Source of the DNA: Geodermatophilaceae bacterium URHB0062
GTDB lineage: Bacteria; Actinomycetota; Actinomycetes; Mycobacteriales; Geodermatophilaceae
Direction: 5' to 3'
DNA length: 64,000 nucleotides
Assembly (NCBI GenBank): GCA_000620185.1
Contig: JHVO01000009.1
Location: 248,001-312,000, forward strand
Below, piece by piece: positions 51,636 through 60,961 of this stretch. How positions within the stretch are numbered: the stretch's first letter is position 1; each line of letters begins with the position of its first letter. A model generated the notes under the pieces. It saw nothing but the letters and a program-made list of their open reading frames with translations, did no database searches and had not been told where the DNA came from. The position numbers were made by a program, and so were the translations under genes.

Positions 51636-54503
51636 GTGTCGCAGGGATGGGCGTTCTCCGGTGCGCGGGCACGGCTGCCCCGGCAACCGGCGCCGACGGC
51701 CTACGACGCGCAGGCCGCGCTCGAGCACCTCCTCGCCCGGCTGCGTGCCTCGGCCGGGGCTACCCGCGTCTCGGTGTGGGTGCACGAGGCGACCACCGAG
51801 ACTGTCGTCCCCTTCCGGCAGTCGGTCTGCGACCGCGGGGAGGGCGTCGACGAGCTCCCGCGGTTGCGCACCGCCGTCACCCTCTCCCAGTCGCCGTTCA
51901 TGTCGGCGGCCATCCGCACGCAGCAGCCGGTGGCCGCGCGGGCCGACGGTCGCCGCTCCCCCGACCGCGAGCTCGCCGAGCTCGGCATCCGCTCCGCGCA
52001 CGGGGAGCCGCTCCTGCTCGACGGCGAGGTGGTCGGCGTCCTGACCGTGGAGCCGGCCGCTGCCGCCGCTCCGCACCTGCTGCGACAGGTGGCGCCCACA
52101 CTGGCCGCCGCCCTCACCCACGCCTGGACCCGCCAGTCCGAGAAGCGCCGTCTCGAACAGGCGGAGGTGCTGCTCGGCCTGATCGAGACTGCGGCCAACG
52201 CCGAGTCGATGGACCACCTCCTCGCCTCGGCGTGCCGGCAGCTGGCGGAGCTCGGCGAGGTGGAGCGAGCCTGCATCTTCCTGGTGGAGGACGGCCGTCT
52301 CGTGCCCCGGATGGCGAGCTACGCCGACGGCCGGCGCGACCAGGCGAACTGGGAACAGTTCCGCAACGCGCCCGTCGGCCTGCAGTTGGCCGAGACGGTG
52401 CTGGCGACCGGCGAACCGCTGGCCGCCGACCGCGACTCCGCCCTGCTGTCGGGGTGGTGGGTCGACTCCTTCCACATCGCCTCGGGGCTCGCGGTGCCGC
52501 TGGGCCGCGGTCCGAACCCGGCCGGGGTCCTCACCCTGGACAGCACGCACATGCGGCCGTTCTCCGAGGACGTCCGCCGGCTCGCGGCCGCGGCGGGCGC
52601 CCACCTCGGTGGCGTGATCGAGCAGGCACGCACCATCGAGACCCGCGCCGAGTCGCTGACCACCGCCAGCGTGGTGCGGCAGATGCTCGTCGACGGGGCG
52701 TCCGCGACCGGGGTGGCCGAGGCGGCCGAGGTCCTCGCCCGCGCCGTGCAGGCGCTGACCGGCACCGATCGCAGCGCCGCCTACCTGATCGACGACGACG
52801 GCCTGGTCGAGGAGGTCCGTCACGTCGATTGGGCGGACGCGCACAAGCACGTCGTCCAGACCCAGCTCGTGGGGCGCCCCGCCGCCGACGTCGCGCTGTG
52901 GCGGCTGACCGCGGAGCAGAAGCTGCCGGTGTTCGTCGAGGACACCGCGGCCAGCGACCTGCTGGACCCCCGCCTGGCCCAGGCACTGGACCTGGCCTCC
53001 TACGTGAGCGTGCCGCTGCTGTCGGGCGACCGGCTGGTGGGCCTGGTCGTGACCGGGTCGGTGGCCGCGCACCGGACGTGGTCGCCCGCGGTCCGCCAGG
53101 CGGTCCGCCAGGTCACACTCGAGGGCTCCCTCGTCGTCGAGAACGCCGGGCTGCGGGCGGTCGAGCAGTTGCGCCTGGCGCAGCTGGCCACCGAGGCACA
53201 CCACGATCCCCTGACCGGGCTGGCCAACCGTCGTCGCCTGATCGAGGACATCGAGCACACCGTCTACGGGCCGGGCGAGCGGCGCTGCGCCGTCCTGATG
53301 CTCGACCTCGACCGCTTCAAGGAGATCAACGACAGCTTCGGGCACAGCGTCGGCGACGACCTGCTGTGCCTGGTCGGACCCCGGCTGCAGAGCGTCCTGC
53401 GGCCCGGAGACCTGCTCGCCCGCATGGGCGGCGACGAGTTCGCCGTCCTCCTGCCGGACGCCGACGAGGCCCGGGCGCGCGAGGTGGCGACCGAGATCGG
53501 GACGGCGCTCCGGGACGCCTTCGTCCTGGACGGCATGCCGCTGCACGTGGACGCGAGCCTCGGCATCGCGCTCTGCCCGGAGCACGGCCGTGACCGCTCG
53601 CTGCTGCTGGCCCGGGCCGACACGGCGATGTACGTCGCCAAACGCGGCCGGCACGGCTTCGAGGTGTGGGCACCCGACGGGACCCCGGCCTCGCGCGACC
53701 GCCTCGAGACCCTCGAGCAGCTGCGGACCGCCCTGGACGACGACCAGCTCGACAACCACTACCAGCCCAAGCTCGACCTGCGGACCGGGGCGGTCGTCGG
53801 CGTGGAGGCGCTGGTGCGCTGGAACCACCCGGAGCGGGGTCTGCTCTACCCCGACGTGTTCCTGCCGCTGGCCGAGCAGGCCGGTCTGATGCGCCGCCTG
53901 GCGCTCGACGTGCTGGAACGCTCCCTGCGCGATCTGCGCGCCTGGCGAGCGGCCGGCCACGAGCTGTCGGTCGCGGTGAACCTGTCGGTCTCCAACCTGC
54001 AGGACGTCGCCCTCCCGGACCAGGTCGCGATGCTCCTCGACGCGTTCTCGGTGCCGCCGGCGGCGCTGACCCTGGAGATCACCGAGGACGTGCTCATGGC
54101 CGACGCGGCACGCAGCCAGCAGGTCATGGCCGCGCTGCGCCGCCTGGGCGTTCGGCTGTCCATCGACGACTACGGCACCGGGTACTCGTCGCTGTCGTAC
54201 CTGCGCGCCCTGCCCGTCGACGAGCTCAAGCTCGACCGCAGCTTCGTCACCCACGTGACGTCGGACGACAAAGCGGCAGCCATCGTCCGCAGCACGCTGC
54301 AACTGGCGCTCGACCTCGACATCACCATGGTCGTCGAGGGCGTGGAGGACGCGGACACCCTGGGCCTGCTACGCGCCTGGGGCTGTGGTGTGGCTCAGGG
54401 CTATCACATCGGCCGGCCCATGCCGGCCGACCGCTTCCTGCCGTGGGCCGCCGATCAGCCGGCAGGGCTCCCCCGCGGCGGGGTGCGGCAGCCCTCTCCC
54501 TAG
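51636..54503 (+). CDS. Multi-GAF GGDEF-EAL cyclic-di-GMP enzyme
   Basis: A 955-residue protein. Three GAF-like domains are visible (residues about 20-165, 175-340 and 350-505), each with a long alpha-helical linker. The GGDEF domain (about 525-690) has an intact active site MGGDEF near residue 596 and an inhibitory RxxD site (RPGD) just before it. The EAL domain (about 700-945) has VEALVRWNHPERG, ENVTED-like LEITEDVLM, SIDDYGTGYSSLSYLRALPVDELKLDRSFV and MVVEGVEDADTL. Both catalytic signatures look active, so it can probably make and degrade c-di-GMP, with GAF input deciding. Divergent from the ferredoxin gene. Confidence 0.9.
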   Translation: MSQGWAFSGARARLPRQPAPTAYDAQAALEHLLARLRASAGATRVSVWVHEATTETVVPFRQSVCDRGEGVDELPRLRTAVTLSQSPFMSAAIRTQQPVAARADGRRSPDRELAELGIRSAHGEPLLLDGEVVGVLTVEPAAAAAPHLLRQVAPTLAAALTHAWTRQSEKRRLEQAEVLLGLIETAANAESMDHLLASACRQLAELGEVERACIFLVEDGRLVPRMASYADGRRDQANWEQFRNAPVGLQLAETVLATGEPLAADRDSALLSGWWVDSFHIASGLAVPLGRGPNPAGVLTLDSTHMRPFSEDVRRLAAAAGAHLGGVIEQARTIETRAESLTTASVVRQMLVDGASATGVAEAAEVLARAVQALTGTDRSAAYLIDDDGLVEEVRHVDWADAHKHVVQTQLVGRPAADVALWRLTAEQKLPVFVEDTAASDLLDPRLAQALDLASYVSVPLLSGDRLVGLVVTGSVAAHRTWSPAVRQAVRQVTLEGSLVVENAGLRAVEQLRLAQLATEAHHDPLTGLANRRRLIEDIEHTVYGPGERRCAVLMLDLDRFKEINDSFGHSVGDDLLCLVGPRLQSVLRPGDLLARMGGDEFAVLLPDADEARAREVATEIGTALRDAFVLDGMPLHVDASLGIALCPEHGRDRSLLLARADTAMYVAKRGRHGFEVWAPDGTPASRDRLETLEQLRTALDDDQLDNHYQPKLDLRTGAVVGVEALVRWNHPERGLLYPDVFLPLAEQAGLMRRLALDVLERSLRDLRAWRAAGHELSVAVNLSVSNLQDVALPDQVAMLLDAFSVPPAALTLEITEDVLMADAARSQQVMAALRRLGVRLSIDDYGTGYSSLSYLRALPVDELKLDRSFVTHVTSDDKAAAIVRSTLQLALDLDITMVVEGVEDADTLGLLRAWGCGVAQGYHIGRPMPADRFLPWAADQPAGLPRGGVRQPSP

Positions 54504-54534
54504 TCCGCCCGGTCGGCGCGGTTGAATCGTCGGC

Positions 54535-55317
54535 GTGCCCGATGCGACCGCCGTCCCGGTGATCGGCGTCCTCGAGCTCGAGCGCCTGGCCGCCCGCACC
54601 TGGCGCGGCCTGGAGGAGGAGCCCTACGGCGACTGGACGCTGCGCGCCGGTGGCGGTTTCACCGGCCGGGCCAACTCGGTGCTGGCCGCCGGCGAACCGC
54701 CGGAGCCACTCGAGCGGGCCGTCGCCACGGTGACCCGCTGGTACGAGCAGCGCGGCCTGCGGCCGCAGGCATCCGTCGCCGTCCCCGGGGCCGAGCACGT
54801 CGACGCCGTCCTCGACCGGGCGGGCTGGAGCCGCCTGGAGGACAACCTCGTCCTCGTCGCCCCGCTGGGAGCGTGGGACGAGCCCGCTGTGGACGTCGCC
54901 CTGGCGCCGGCCCCGGACGACGCCTGGCTGCGCGGCTACCACTACCGCGGAACACCGCTCCCACCCGTCGCCCGGGAGATCCTCGTCAACGCCGACGAGC
55001 CCGTCTTCGCCTCGGTCCGGTCGGACTCCGCACCAGGCCCACTGGCGGCGGTCGCGCGCGGCGCGCGAGTGGCGGACTGGCTGGTCGTCAGCGCCGTGAC
55101 CGTCGACGAGCGCCACCGCCGGAGGGGTCTGGCCACCGCGGTCATGAGCGCGCTGGGCGCATGGGGCCGCTCGCGTGGCGCGCGGGCCTGCCTGCTCCAG
55201 GTTGCGTCGTCCAACACGGGGGCACTGGCGCTCTACGAGCGGCTCGGCTTCACCGAGCACCACCGCTACCACTACCGGCTGGGCCCGGAGTCGGCCGGCG
55301 AGCCGCCCCAGAGCTGA
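54535..55317 (+). CDS. GNAT family N-acetyltransferase
   Basis: A 260-residue protein. The N-terminal half has an unusual LELERLAARTWRGLEEEPYGDWTLRAGGGFTGRANSVLA module, a helical/beta region found in some actinobacterial GNAT proteins. The C-terminal GNAT domain has [70 protein letters not shown], with the acetyl-CoA loop RRRGLA. GTG 54535 starts 32 bases after the GGDEF-EAL stop. Its 3' end overlaps the convergent membrane-protein gene by 68 bases. Confidence 0.85.
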   Translation: MPDATAVPVIGVLELERLAARTWRGLEEEPYGDWTLRAGGGFTGRANSVLAAGEPPEPLERAVATVTRWYEQRGLRPQASVAVPGAEHVDAVLDRAGWSRLEDNLVLVAPLGAWDEPAVDVALAPAPDDAWLRGYHYRGTPLPPVAREILVNADEPVFASVRSDSAPGPLAAVARGARVADWLVVSAVTVDERHRRRGLATAVMSALGAWGRSRGARACLLQVASSNTGALALYERLGFTEHHRYHYRLGPESAGEPPQS

Positions 55318-55750
55318 CCCGCCGGCGGTCCGGGCCGGCCAGGGCGCGGCCGACGGCGACCGCCGCCGCCGTGACGCCGAGCAGGAGGAACAGCAGGTTC
55401 ACCACGCCGGTCGCCCCACCGCCGGTCAGCACCAGGTCGCCCTCGGGACGGCGCATCATCCCGCCGACCGCCACCACCAGCCAGGTCAGGGCCGGGAGGA
55501 CGGCGACGGCGCGGGAGCCGGAGAACCGGTGCGCCTGGCCGACCAGCAGGAGGTTGCCGACGACGGCCGCGAGCACGGAGACGGGAAGGAGCACGCCGCC
55601 CACCCGCAGGGGCAGCCAGAAGATCTCGACCAGCGACAGCCACGCGGCGACGACGAGGAAGACGACGGCCCAGCCGAGGATCCGCCAGGCTCGTCGTCCG
55701 TCGCGCACCGGGCGTCGCCTCGCGGGGGGTGCGACGGTCTGGCCGGTCAT
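55250..55750 (-). CDS. Membrane protein downstream of mshB (DUF6113-like)
   Basis: A 166-residue protein with four predicted helices ([86 protein letters not shown]), a basic N-terminus and a low-complexity C-terminus. ATG 55748-55750 overlaps the mshB stop (ATGA). An uncharacterised membrane protein directly follows mshB in many actinobacteria (Rv1171, recalled), so a link to mycothiol or to envelope function is possible but unproven. The last 68 bases overlap the convergent GNAT gene. Confidence 0.75.
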   Translation of the reverse strand: MTGQTVAPPARRRPVRDGRRAWRILGWAVVFLVVAAWLSLVEIFWLPLRVGGVLLPVSVLAAVVGNLLLVGQAHRFSGSRAVAVLPALTWLVVAVGGMMRRPEGDLVLTGGGATGVVNLLFLLLGVTAAAVAVGRALAGPDRRRVSSGAARRPTPGPAGSGSGGAR

Positions 55751-56640
55751 CCCGGCAGGCCGGCGAAGAGGTCGTCCTCCCAGCCGTCCGAGCCGGAGCC
55801 GGCCGGTCCGCGGCGCCCCCGGACGAGCCGGTAGTACTCGGTGCCGAGAACCTGCTGACCGAGGTTGTTGGAGAGCGCGAAGAACGGCCCGTCCACGGTG
55901 ATCTGGGTGGGATGGGACCGCATCGCCGCGGCCTTGCGGTCCACGTAGGCGCCGCCGTCGACCGCGGCCGTCACGTCCTGGTCGGACACCGCGAAGGGGA
56001 CGTCGTCCGCGGAGTCGACGCCCTCGAAGGGCGACTCCGCCCCCGTCGCGGCCAGCGCGTCGAGACCACGCTGCAGCACCGACCGGGGGACGCAGCACCA
56101 GTACACCTTGGCGACATCACACGGCCGGCCCAGGTCCGGCCGGTACGTCGGGTCGGCGGCGGCCTCGACCGCCACCATCGCGACCCGGTGCGCCTGGATG
56201 TGGTCGGGGTGGCCGTAGCCGCCGTTCTCGTCGTAGGTCACCAGCACCTGCGGGCGCACCTCGCGGACGACGGCCACGGCGTGCGCCACGGCCTCGTCGA
56301 GGTCCGCGTTCCAGAACGCCCGCGGGTGTTCGTTGGCGGGCGTGCCCATCATCCCCGAGTCGCGGTAACGCCCCGCGCCACCGAGGAACCGGATGTCGCT
56401 GACACCCAGCGCAGCCATCGCGCCCCGCAGCTCCCAGATCCGGTAGCCGCCGAGCTGGTCGGCCTGGTCGGCGGCCAGCTGGGCGAGCTCGGGGACCAGC
56501 ACCTCACCCTCCTCACCCAGCGTGCAGGTGAGCAGGGTGACCGACGCGCCCTCGGCGACATAGCGCGCCATGGTGGCGCCGCTGTTGATCGTCTCGTCGT
56601 CGGGATGGGCGTGCACCAGCATGAGGCGTTGATCGGTCAC
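55747..56640 (-). CDS. mshB: 1D-myo-inositol 2-acetamido-2-deoxy-glucopyranoside deacetylase (mycothiol synthesis)
   Basis: A 297-residue zinc deacetylase of the LmbE/PIG-L family. The metal and catalytic motif [27 protein letters not shown] is at the start, and the distal zinc histidine motif is [52 protein letters not shown] is the MshB-specific loop. It frees the amine of GlcNAc-inositol for cysteine ligation in mycothiol synthesis. GTG 56638-56640. Confidence 0.94.
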   Translation of the reverse strand: MTDQRLMLVHAHPDDETINSGATMARYVAEGASVTLLTCTLGEEGEVLVPELAQLAADQADQLGGYRIWELRGAMAALGVSDIRFLGGAGRYRDSGMMGTPANEHPRAFWNADLDEAVAHAVAVVREVRPQVLVTYDENGGYGHPDHIQAHRVAMVAVEAAADPTYRPDLGRPCDVAKVYWCCVPRSVLQRGLDALAATGAESPFEGVDSADDVPFAVSDQDVTAAVDGGAYVDRKAAAMRSHPTQITVDGPFFALSNNLGQQVLGTEYYRLVRGRRGPAGSGSDGWEDDLFAGLPG

Positions 56641-56665
56641 GACAGGACATTTTGCCGGTCGCCCG

Positions 56666-56736
56666 CAGCCGTGATCATCGGCATGTGGCTGGTCGACACG
56701 CCGGCGGGGGCAGCCACCCGCCGATGATCACGGCTG
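56666..56736. terminator. Nested hairpin between the opp operon and mshB
   Basis: Outer arms 56666-56682 and 56720-56736 are a perfect 17-bp inverted repeat containing TGATCA, and inner arms GTGGCTG (56685-56691) and CAGCCAC (56711-56717) add a second stem with a 19-base loop. It lies 10 bases beyond the oppF stop on the leftward strand and 26 bases upstream of mshB. It probably ends the transporter transcript. Confidence 0.65.
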
Positions 56737-56745
56737 ATCGGCTCC

Positions 56746-57822
56746 CTACTCGGCGACCTCGACGGGGACGACCTCGCGGGCCTCGGCGAAGTGGCACGCC
56801 GCCGGATGCCCCTGGCCGCGGTCGATCAGCGCGGGCGGCTCGGTGGCGCAGATGTCCTGTGCCTTCCAGCAGCGCGTCCGGAACCGGCAGCCCGACGGCG
56901 GATCGGCCGGGCTCGGCACGTCGCCCTGGAGCAGGATCCGGTCCTTCTGGCCGCGCAGCGCCGGCTCGTGCAGCGGGACCGACGAGAGCAGCGCCTGGGT
57001 GTACGGGTGCGACGGCGAGCCGTAGACCTGCGCCTCCGTGCCCTCCTCGACCACGCTGCCCAGGTACATGACGGCGATCCGGTCGGAGAGGTGACGGACG
57101 ACGGAGAGGTCGTGCGCGATGAACAGGTACGACATGCCGAAGTCGTCCTGCAGGTCCTCGAGCAGGTTGACCACCTGGGCCTGCACCGACACGTCGAGGG
57201 CGGACACCGGCTCGTCGCAGACGATGACCTCCGGCTGCATCGCCAGCGCCCGGGCGATCCCGATGCGCTGGCGCTGGCCGCCGGAGAACTGGTGCGGATA
57301 GCGGTTGACGTAGTCGGGGTTGAGCCCGACCCGCTCGAGCAGCTCCTGCGTGCGCTGGAGCCGTCCCTTGCGCGGGGCGACGTCCGCGTGCACGGACCAG
57401 CCCTCGGCCACGATGTCGCCGACGGTCATGCGCGGGTTCAGCGAGCCGTACGGGTCCTGGAAGATGATCTGGACCTCGCGGCGGTACCGCTTGAGCGCGC
57501 GGCCGCCCATCTTGGCGACGTCCTCACCCTTGTAGCGGATGGTGCCGCCGGTCGGCTTCTCCAACGCGACGAGCAGCTTCGCGACGGTGGACTTGCCGCA
57601 GCCGGACTCGCCGACCAGGCCGACGGTCTCGCCGCGGTGCAGCGTCAGGTTGACGCCGTCGACCGCGCGCACGTGACCGACGGTCTTCCTGAACACGATG
57701 CCCTGGGTCAGCGGGAAGAGCTTCTGCAGGTCGACGATCTCCAACAGCGCCTCACCCATGGCGCCGCGGGCCGTCTGCGTCGATGCGGGGACGGATGCGC
57801 CGCTCGGCCGTGGCTCAGCCAT
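56746..57822 (-). CDS. oppF: Peptide ABC transporter ATP-binding protein (OppF/DppF)
   Basis: A 358-residue ATPase. Walker [19 protein letters not shown]-loop [16 protein letters not shown], signature [19 protein letters not shown], Walker [16 protein letters not shown] and H-loop [13 protein letters not shown] are present. The C-terminal oligopeptide-transporter domain has [20 protein letters not shown], with cysteines of the possible Fe-S motif. ATG 57820-57822 lies within the oppD end (overlap of 8 bases). It is the last gene of the operon. Confidence 0.93.
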   Translation of the reverse strand: MAEPRPSGASVPASTQTARGAMGEALLEIVDLQKLFPLTQGIVFRKTVGHVRAVDGVNLTLHRGETVGLVGESGCGKSTVAKLLVALEKPTGGTIRYKGEDVAKMGGRALKRYRREVQIIFQDPYGSLNPRMTVGDIVAEGWSVHADVAPRKGRLQRTQELLERVGLNPDYVNRYPHQFSGGQRQRIGIARALAMQPEVIVCDEPVSALDVSVQAQVVNLLEDLQDDFGMSYLFIAHDLSVVRHLSDRIAVMYLGSVVEEGTEAQVYGSPSHPYTQALLSSVPLHEPALRGQKDRILLQGDVPSPADPPSGCRFRTRCWKAQDICATEPPALIDRGQGHPAACHFAEAREVVPVEVAE

Positions 57823-58876
57823 TCAGGAGCTCCTCGCTGTAGTGGCAGGCCGCCTCGCGGCCCACGGTGACGACCCGCAGCGGCGGCAGGTCTGCCACGC
57901 AGTCGCGGTCGGGGGCCGCCGCGGCACCCGTGCGCGCCATGGGGCACCGGGGGTGGAACGGACACCCACTGGGGATCCGGGCCAGGTTCGGCGGCTGGCC
58001 GATGATCGGCTGGAGCCGCCCGCCCTTGGCCTCGACCTGGGGGATCGAGTTCATCAGGCCGACCGTGTAGGGCATGGCCGGCCGGGTGAAGACGTCGTCG
58101 ACCGTGCCGGTCTCGACGATCCGCCCGGCGTACATGACCGCCACCCGGTCGGCGACCTCGTTGACCACCCCGAGGTCGTGGGTGATCAGGATGAGGCCCA
58201 TCCCGGTGTCGCGCTGCAGGTCCTTCAGCAGGTCCATCACCTGGGCCTGCACCGTCACGTCGAGGGCCGTCGTCGGCTCGTCCGCGATGAGGATGCGCGG
58301 GTCGAGGGCGAGTGCCATCGCGATCATCACGCGCTGGCGCATACCGCCGGAGAACTGGTGCGGGTAGTCGTTGACGCGGCGGGCCGCGGCCGGGATGCGC
58401 ACCCGGTCCATCAGCTCGATCGCGTGCTGCTTGGCCTCCTTGCGGGAGGTGCCCCGGTGCGCCCGGAACATCTCGCCGATCTGGAAGCCCACGCTGTAGA
58501 CGGGGTTCAGGGCCGACAGCGCGTCCTGGAAGATCATCGCGATGCCGGGACCGCGGATCTGGCGCTGCTCCTCCTCGTTCATCTTCAGGATGTCGCGACC
58601 CTGGAAGTTGATGCCGCCACCGGCGATGACCGCGGGCGGCGAGTCGAGGATCCCCATGATCGCCTGTGCCGACACCGACTTGCCCGAACCGGACTCACCC
58701 AGGATCGCCAGCGTCTCGCCCTGGTCGACGCTGTAGCTGATGCCGTTGACGGCATTGACGACGCCGTTGCGGGTGCGGAACTCGACGTGCAGGTCCTCGA
58801 CCTCGAGGACCGGACCCGCGGTGGGATTCGGCTCGAGCGCCGGCGTGGAGGAGATGTAACCGCTGCTGCTGGTCAT
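57815..58876 (-). CDS. oppD: Peptide ABC transporter ATP-binding protein (OppD/DppD)
   Basis: A 353-residue ATPase with Walker [37 protein letters not shown], signature [19 protein letters not shown], Walker [19 protein letters not shown] and [10 protein letters not shown]. The C-terminal domain [14 protein letters not shown]... has the Cys-rich motif. ATG 58874-58876 overlaps oppC by 4 bases. It partners OppF. Confidence 0.93.
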   Translation of the reverse strand: MTSSSGYISSTPALEPNPTAGPVLEVEDLHVEFRTRNGVVNAVNGISYSVDQGETLAILGESGSGKSVSAQAIMGILDSPPAVIAGGGINFQGRDILKMNEEEQRQIRGPGIAMIFQDALSALNPVYSVGFQIGEMFRAHRGTSRKEAKQHAIELMDRVRIPAAARRVNDYPHQFSGGMRQRVMIAMALALDPRILIADEPTTALDVTVQAQVMDLLKDLQRDTGMGLILITHDLGVVNEVADRVAVMYAGRIVETGTVDDVFTRPAMPYTVGLMNSIPQVEAKGGRLQPIIGQPPNLARIPSGCPFHPRCPMARTGAAAAPDRDCVADLPPLRVVTVGREAACHYSEELLNG

Positions 58877-59847
58877 GAACGCTGCCTCGGGTCCAGGGCG
58901 TCGCGCAGCGCATCGCCGAGCATGATGAACGCCATCACGGTCAGGGACAGGATGATGCTGGGGAAGAGCACGAGATGGGGAGCCGTGCGCAGCAGCGACT
59001 GCCCGTTCTCGATCTGCAGCCCCCATGAGATCGCCGGTCGCTGCAGGCCCACGCCGAGGTAGGTCAGCGTTGCCTCGGCCGCGATCAGCACGCCGACCGT
59101 GATGGTCGAGTAGACCAGCACCGGCGCCACCGCATTGGGCAGGATGTGGCGCGTCAGGATGCGGAAGTTCGAGGCACCCATGGCGCGCGCCGCGGCCACG
59201 TAGTCCTGGCTCTTCACCGCGATCACCTGCGAGCGCACCAGCCGCATGGCGGTCATCCAGCCGAACGCCGACAGGGCGATGGCCACCGCACCGGCCCCGC
59301 GGTCGCTGAGGATCGGCAGCCCCGTCGAGGGACCGACCCGCAGCAGGATGAGTGCGCCGAGGATCAGCGGCAGCGCGAAGAAGATGTCGGTGAGCCGCGC
59401 GAGCAGGCTGTCGGCGATGCCGCCGTAGTAGCCCGCGACCGCTCCGATGATGACGCCGAGCAGCAGCACGCCGATCACCGAGAGCAACCCGATGGTCAGC
59501 GACGTCCGGGCTCCGTAGACCACGTTGGCGAGGTAGTCGCAGCCCTGCTGGTCGAAGCCCATCCAGTGCGCGCTCGACGGCGGCTGCTTCGACTCGGTCA
59601 GCGAGCACGCCCGCGGATCGGCACCTCGGGCGAACCAGGACGGAAAGATGGCCATCAGGACGAAGAAGACGCCGAGGAACGAACCAATCCAGAACAGCGG
59701 GTTCCTGCGGAGCTGCCCCCAGGCATCGCTCCAGAGGCTGTTCTGCCGGCCCTCGGTCACGTCGGCCGACGGCGCGCCCAGGCCGGTCCGTACGTCGACC
59801 TCGATCTGAGCAGGATCGAGGCTCTGCTCCTGCTGCTGATCAGTCAT
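58873..59847 (-). CDS. oppC: Peptide ABC transporter permease (OppC/DppC)
   Basis: A 324-residue permease. The N-terminal leader (about 40 residues) precedes the first helix PLFWIGSFLGVFFVLMAIFPSWF. GTDQQG-like MGFDQQGCDYLANVVYGARTSLTIGLLSVIGVLLLGVIIG and the EAA-loop region DYVAAARAMGASNFRILTRHILPNAVAPVLVYSTITVG follow. It overlaps oppD and oppB (8 bases), so translation is coupled. Confidence 0.92.
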   Translation of the reverse strand: MTDQQQEQSLDPAQIEVDVRTGLGAPSADVTEGRQNSLWSDAWGQLRRNPLFWIGSFLGVFFVLMAIFPSWFARGADPRACSLTESKQPPSSAHWMGFDQQGCDYLANVVYGARTSLTIGLLSVIGVLLLGVIIGAVAGYYGGIADSLLARLTDIFFALPLILGALILLRVGPSTGLPILSDRGAGAVAIALSAFGWMTAMRLVRSQVIAVKSQDYVAAARAMGASNFRILTRHILPNAVAPVLVYSTITVGVLIAAEATLTYLGVGLQRPAISWGLQIENGQSLLRTAPHLVLFPSIILSLTVMAFIMLGDALRDALDPRQRS

Positions 59848-60763
59848 AGCGGATCCTCGGGTCGAGCACGGCGTAGAGCACGTCGACGACCAGGTTGAAG
59901 AAGATGAAGAAGAACACCATCAGGGTCACGATGCCGACGACGACCGCGCCCTCCTGACCGCGGACCGCGTCGAAGACGGCGCGCCCGATGCCCGGGATGT
60001 TGAACACGGCCTCGGTGACGATGGCACCGCCGAGCAGCGCACCGATGTCCGCGCCGATGAACGTGACCACGGGGATCAGGCTGTTGCGCAGCGTGTGCCG
60101 CATGATGACCGTGCGGTGCGGCAGACCCTTGGCGCGCGCCGTGCGCACGTAGTCGGCCCGCATGTTCTCGGCGACGCTGGTGCGCGTCAGCCGGGCGACG
60201 TAGGCCAGGGATCCCGACGCCAGCACCAGGCCGGGCAGCAGGTAGCTGTACCAACCCTCGGTGATGCCCGCGATGGGGAACCAGCCGAGCTTCAGCCCGA
60301 AGATGTACTGGGAGAGGAAGGCCAGCACCAGGATCGGGATGGAGATGATCAGCGTGGTCGACACCAGGACCAGGTTGTCGAAGTAGCCGTTCCGGCGGAT
60401 GCCCGCGAAGACGCCGGCGACCAGTCCGATGACCGCCTCGAAGAACACGGCCACCAGGGTCAGCTTCGCGGTCACCGGCAGTCGGTCGGAGATGATCTCC
60501 AGAACCGGCCGGTTGTGGAAGTCGGTGCCCAGGTCCAGGTGCGTCAGGTTCCCGAGGTACTTCGCGTACTGCACGAGAAGCGGGTCGCCGAGGTTGAACT
60601 GTGCGCGCAGCTGCGCGGCGACGGCGGGCGACAGCGGCCGGTCCCCGGCCAGGGCGCGGATCGGGTCGCCGGGCAACGCGTAGACCATCGCGAAGATGAG
60701 GAACGACGCCCCGATGAGCACGGGGATGGTGAGCAGCAGGCGGCGGGCGACGTAGCGGCCCAT
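59840..60763 (-). CDS. oppB: Peptide ABC transporter permease (OppB/DppB)
   Basis: A 307-residue permease. It has MGRYVARRLLLTIPVLIGASFLIFAMVYALPGDP at the start, GLVLASGSLAYVARLTRTSVAENMRADYVRTARAKGLPHRTVIMRHTLRNSLIPVVT with the EAA loop, and a terminal NIPGIGRAVFDAVRGQEGAVVVGIVTLMVFFFIFFNLVVDVLYAVLDPRIRYD. ATG 60761-60763 follows GGAGGGTC. It lies 198 bases downstream of the binding-protein gene, with a strong hairpin between. Confidence 0.93.
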   Translation of the reverse strand: MGRYVARRLLLTIPVLIGASFLIFAMVYALPGDPIRALAGDRPLSPAVAAQLRAQFNLGDPLLVQYAKYLGNLTHLDLGTDFHNRPVLEIISDRLPVTAKLTLVAVFFEAVIGLVAGVFAGIRRNGYFDNLVLVSTTLIISIPILVLAFLSQYIFGLKLGWFPIAGITEGWYSYLLPGLVLASGSLAYVARLTRTSVAENMRADYVRTARAKGLPHRTVIMRHTLRNSLIPVVTFIGADIGALLGGAIVTEAVFNIPGIGRAVFDAVRGQEGAVVVGIVTLMVFFFIFFNLVVDVLYAVLDPRIRYD

Positions 60764-60893
60764 GACCCTCCTCGGTTCGTCGGAACGGATGTCACGCCGG
60801 CGGGATGGATCACATCATGCGCCGACGCGGCTGGCCCCCGGCCACCGGTGGTCACCGGTGATTCGTGAGCGCCGCCGGTTGAGGGTGGACGAG

Positions 60894-60935
60894 CGCCGGG
60901 GCGCACCTGCTGAGTGCGGCAGGTACGCCCCGGCG
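60894..60935 (-). terminator. Hairpin between the binding-protein gene and oppB
   Basis: Arms 60894-60910 and 60919-60935 pair over 10 bp, one C/A mismatch and 6 bp, with an 8-base loop. It starts 27 bases after the binding-protein stop in the leftward direction. Such a hairpin typically lowers downstream expression and protects the abundant binding-protein mRNA. Confidence 0.7.
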
Positions 60936-60961
60936 TCCGGTGGTGCAGTGGTGCGGAACCG

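Noticed and set aside
51426-54302. Very long minus-strand frame running from the ferredoxin through the GGDEF-EAL gene
   Set aside because: Only the last 108 residues (ferredoxin, from GTG 51425) have recognisable motifs; the rest is His/Arg/Gln-rich antisense of the GGDEF-EAL gene.
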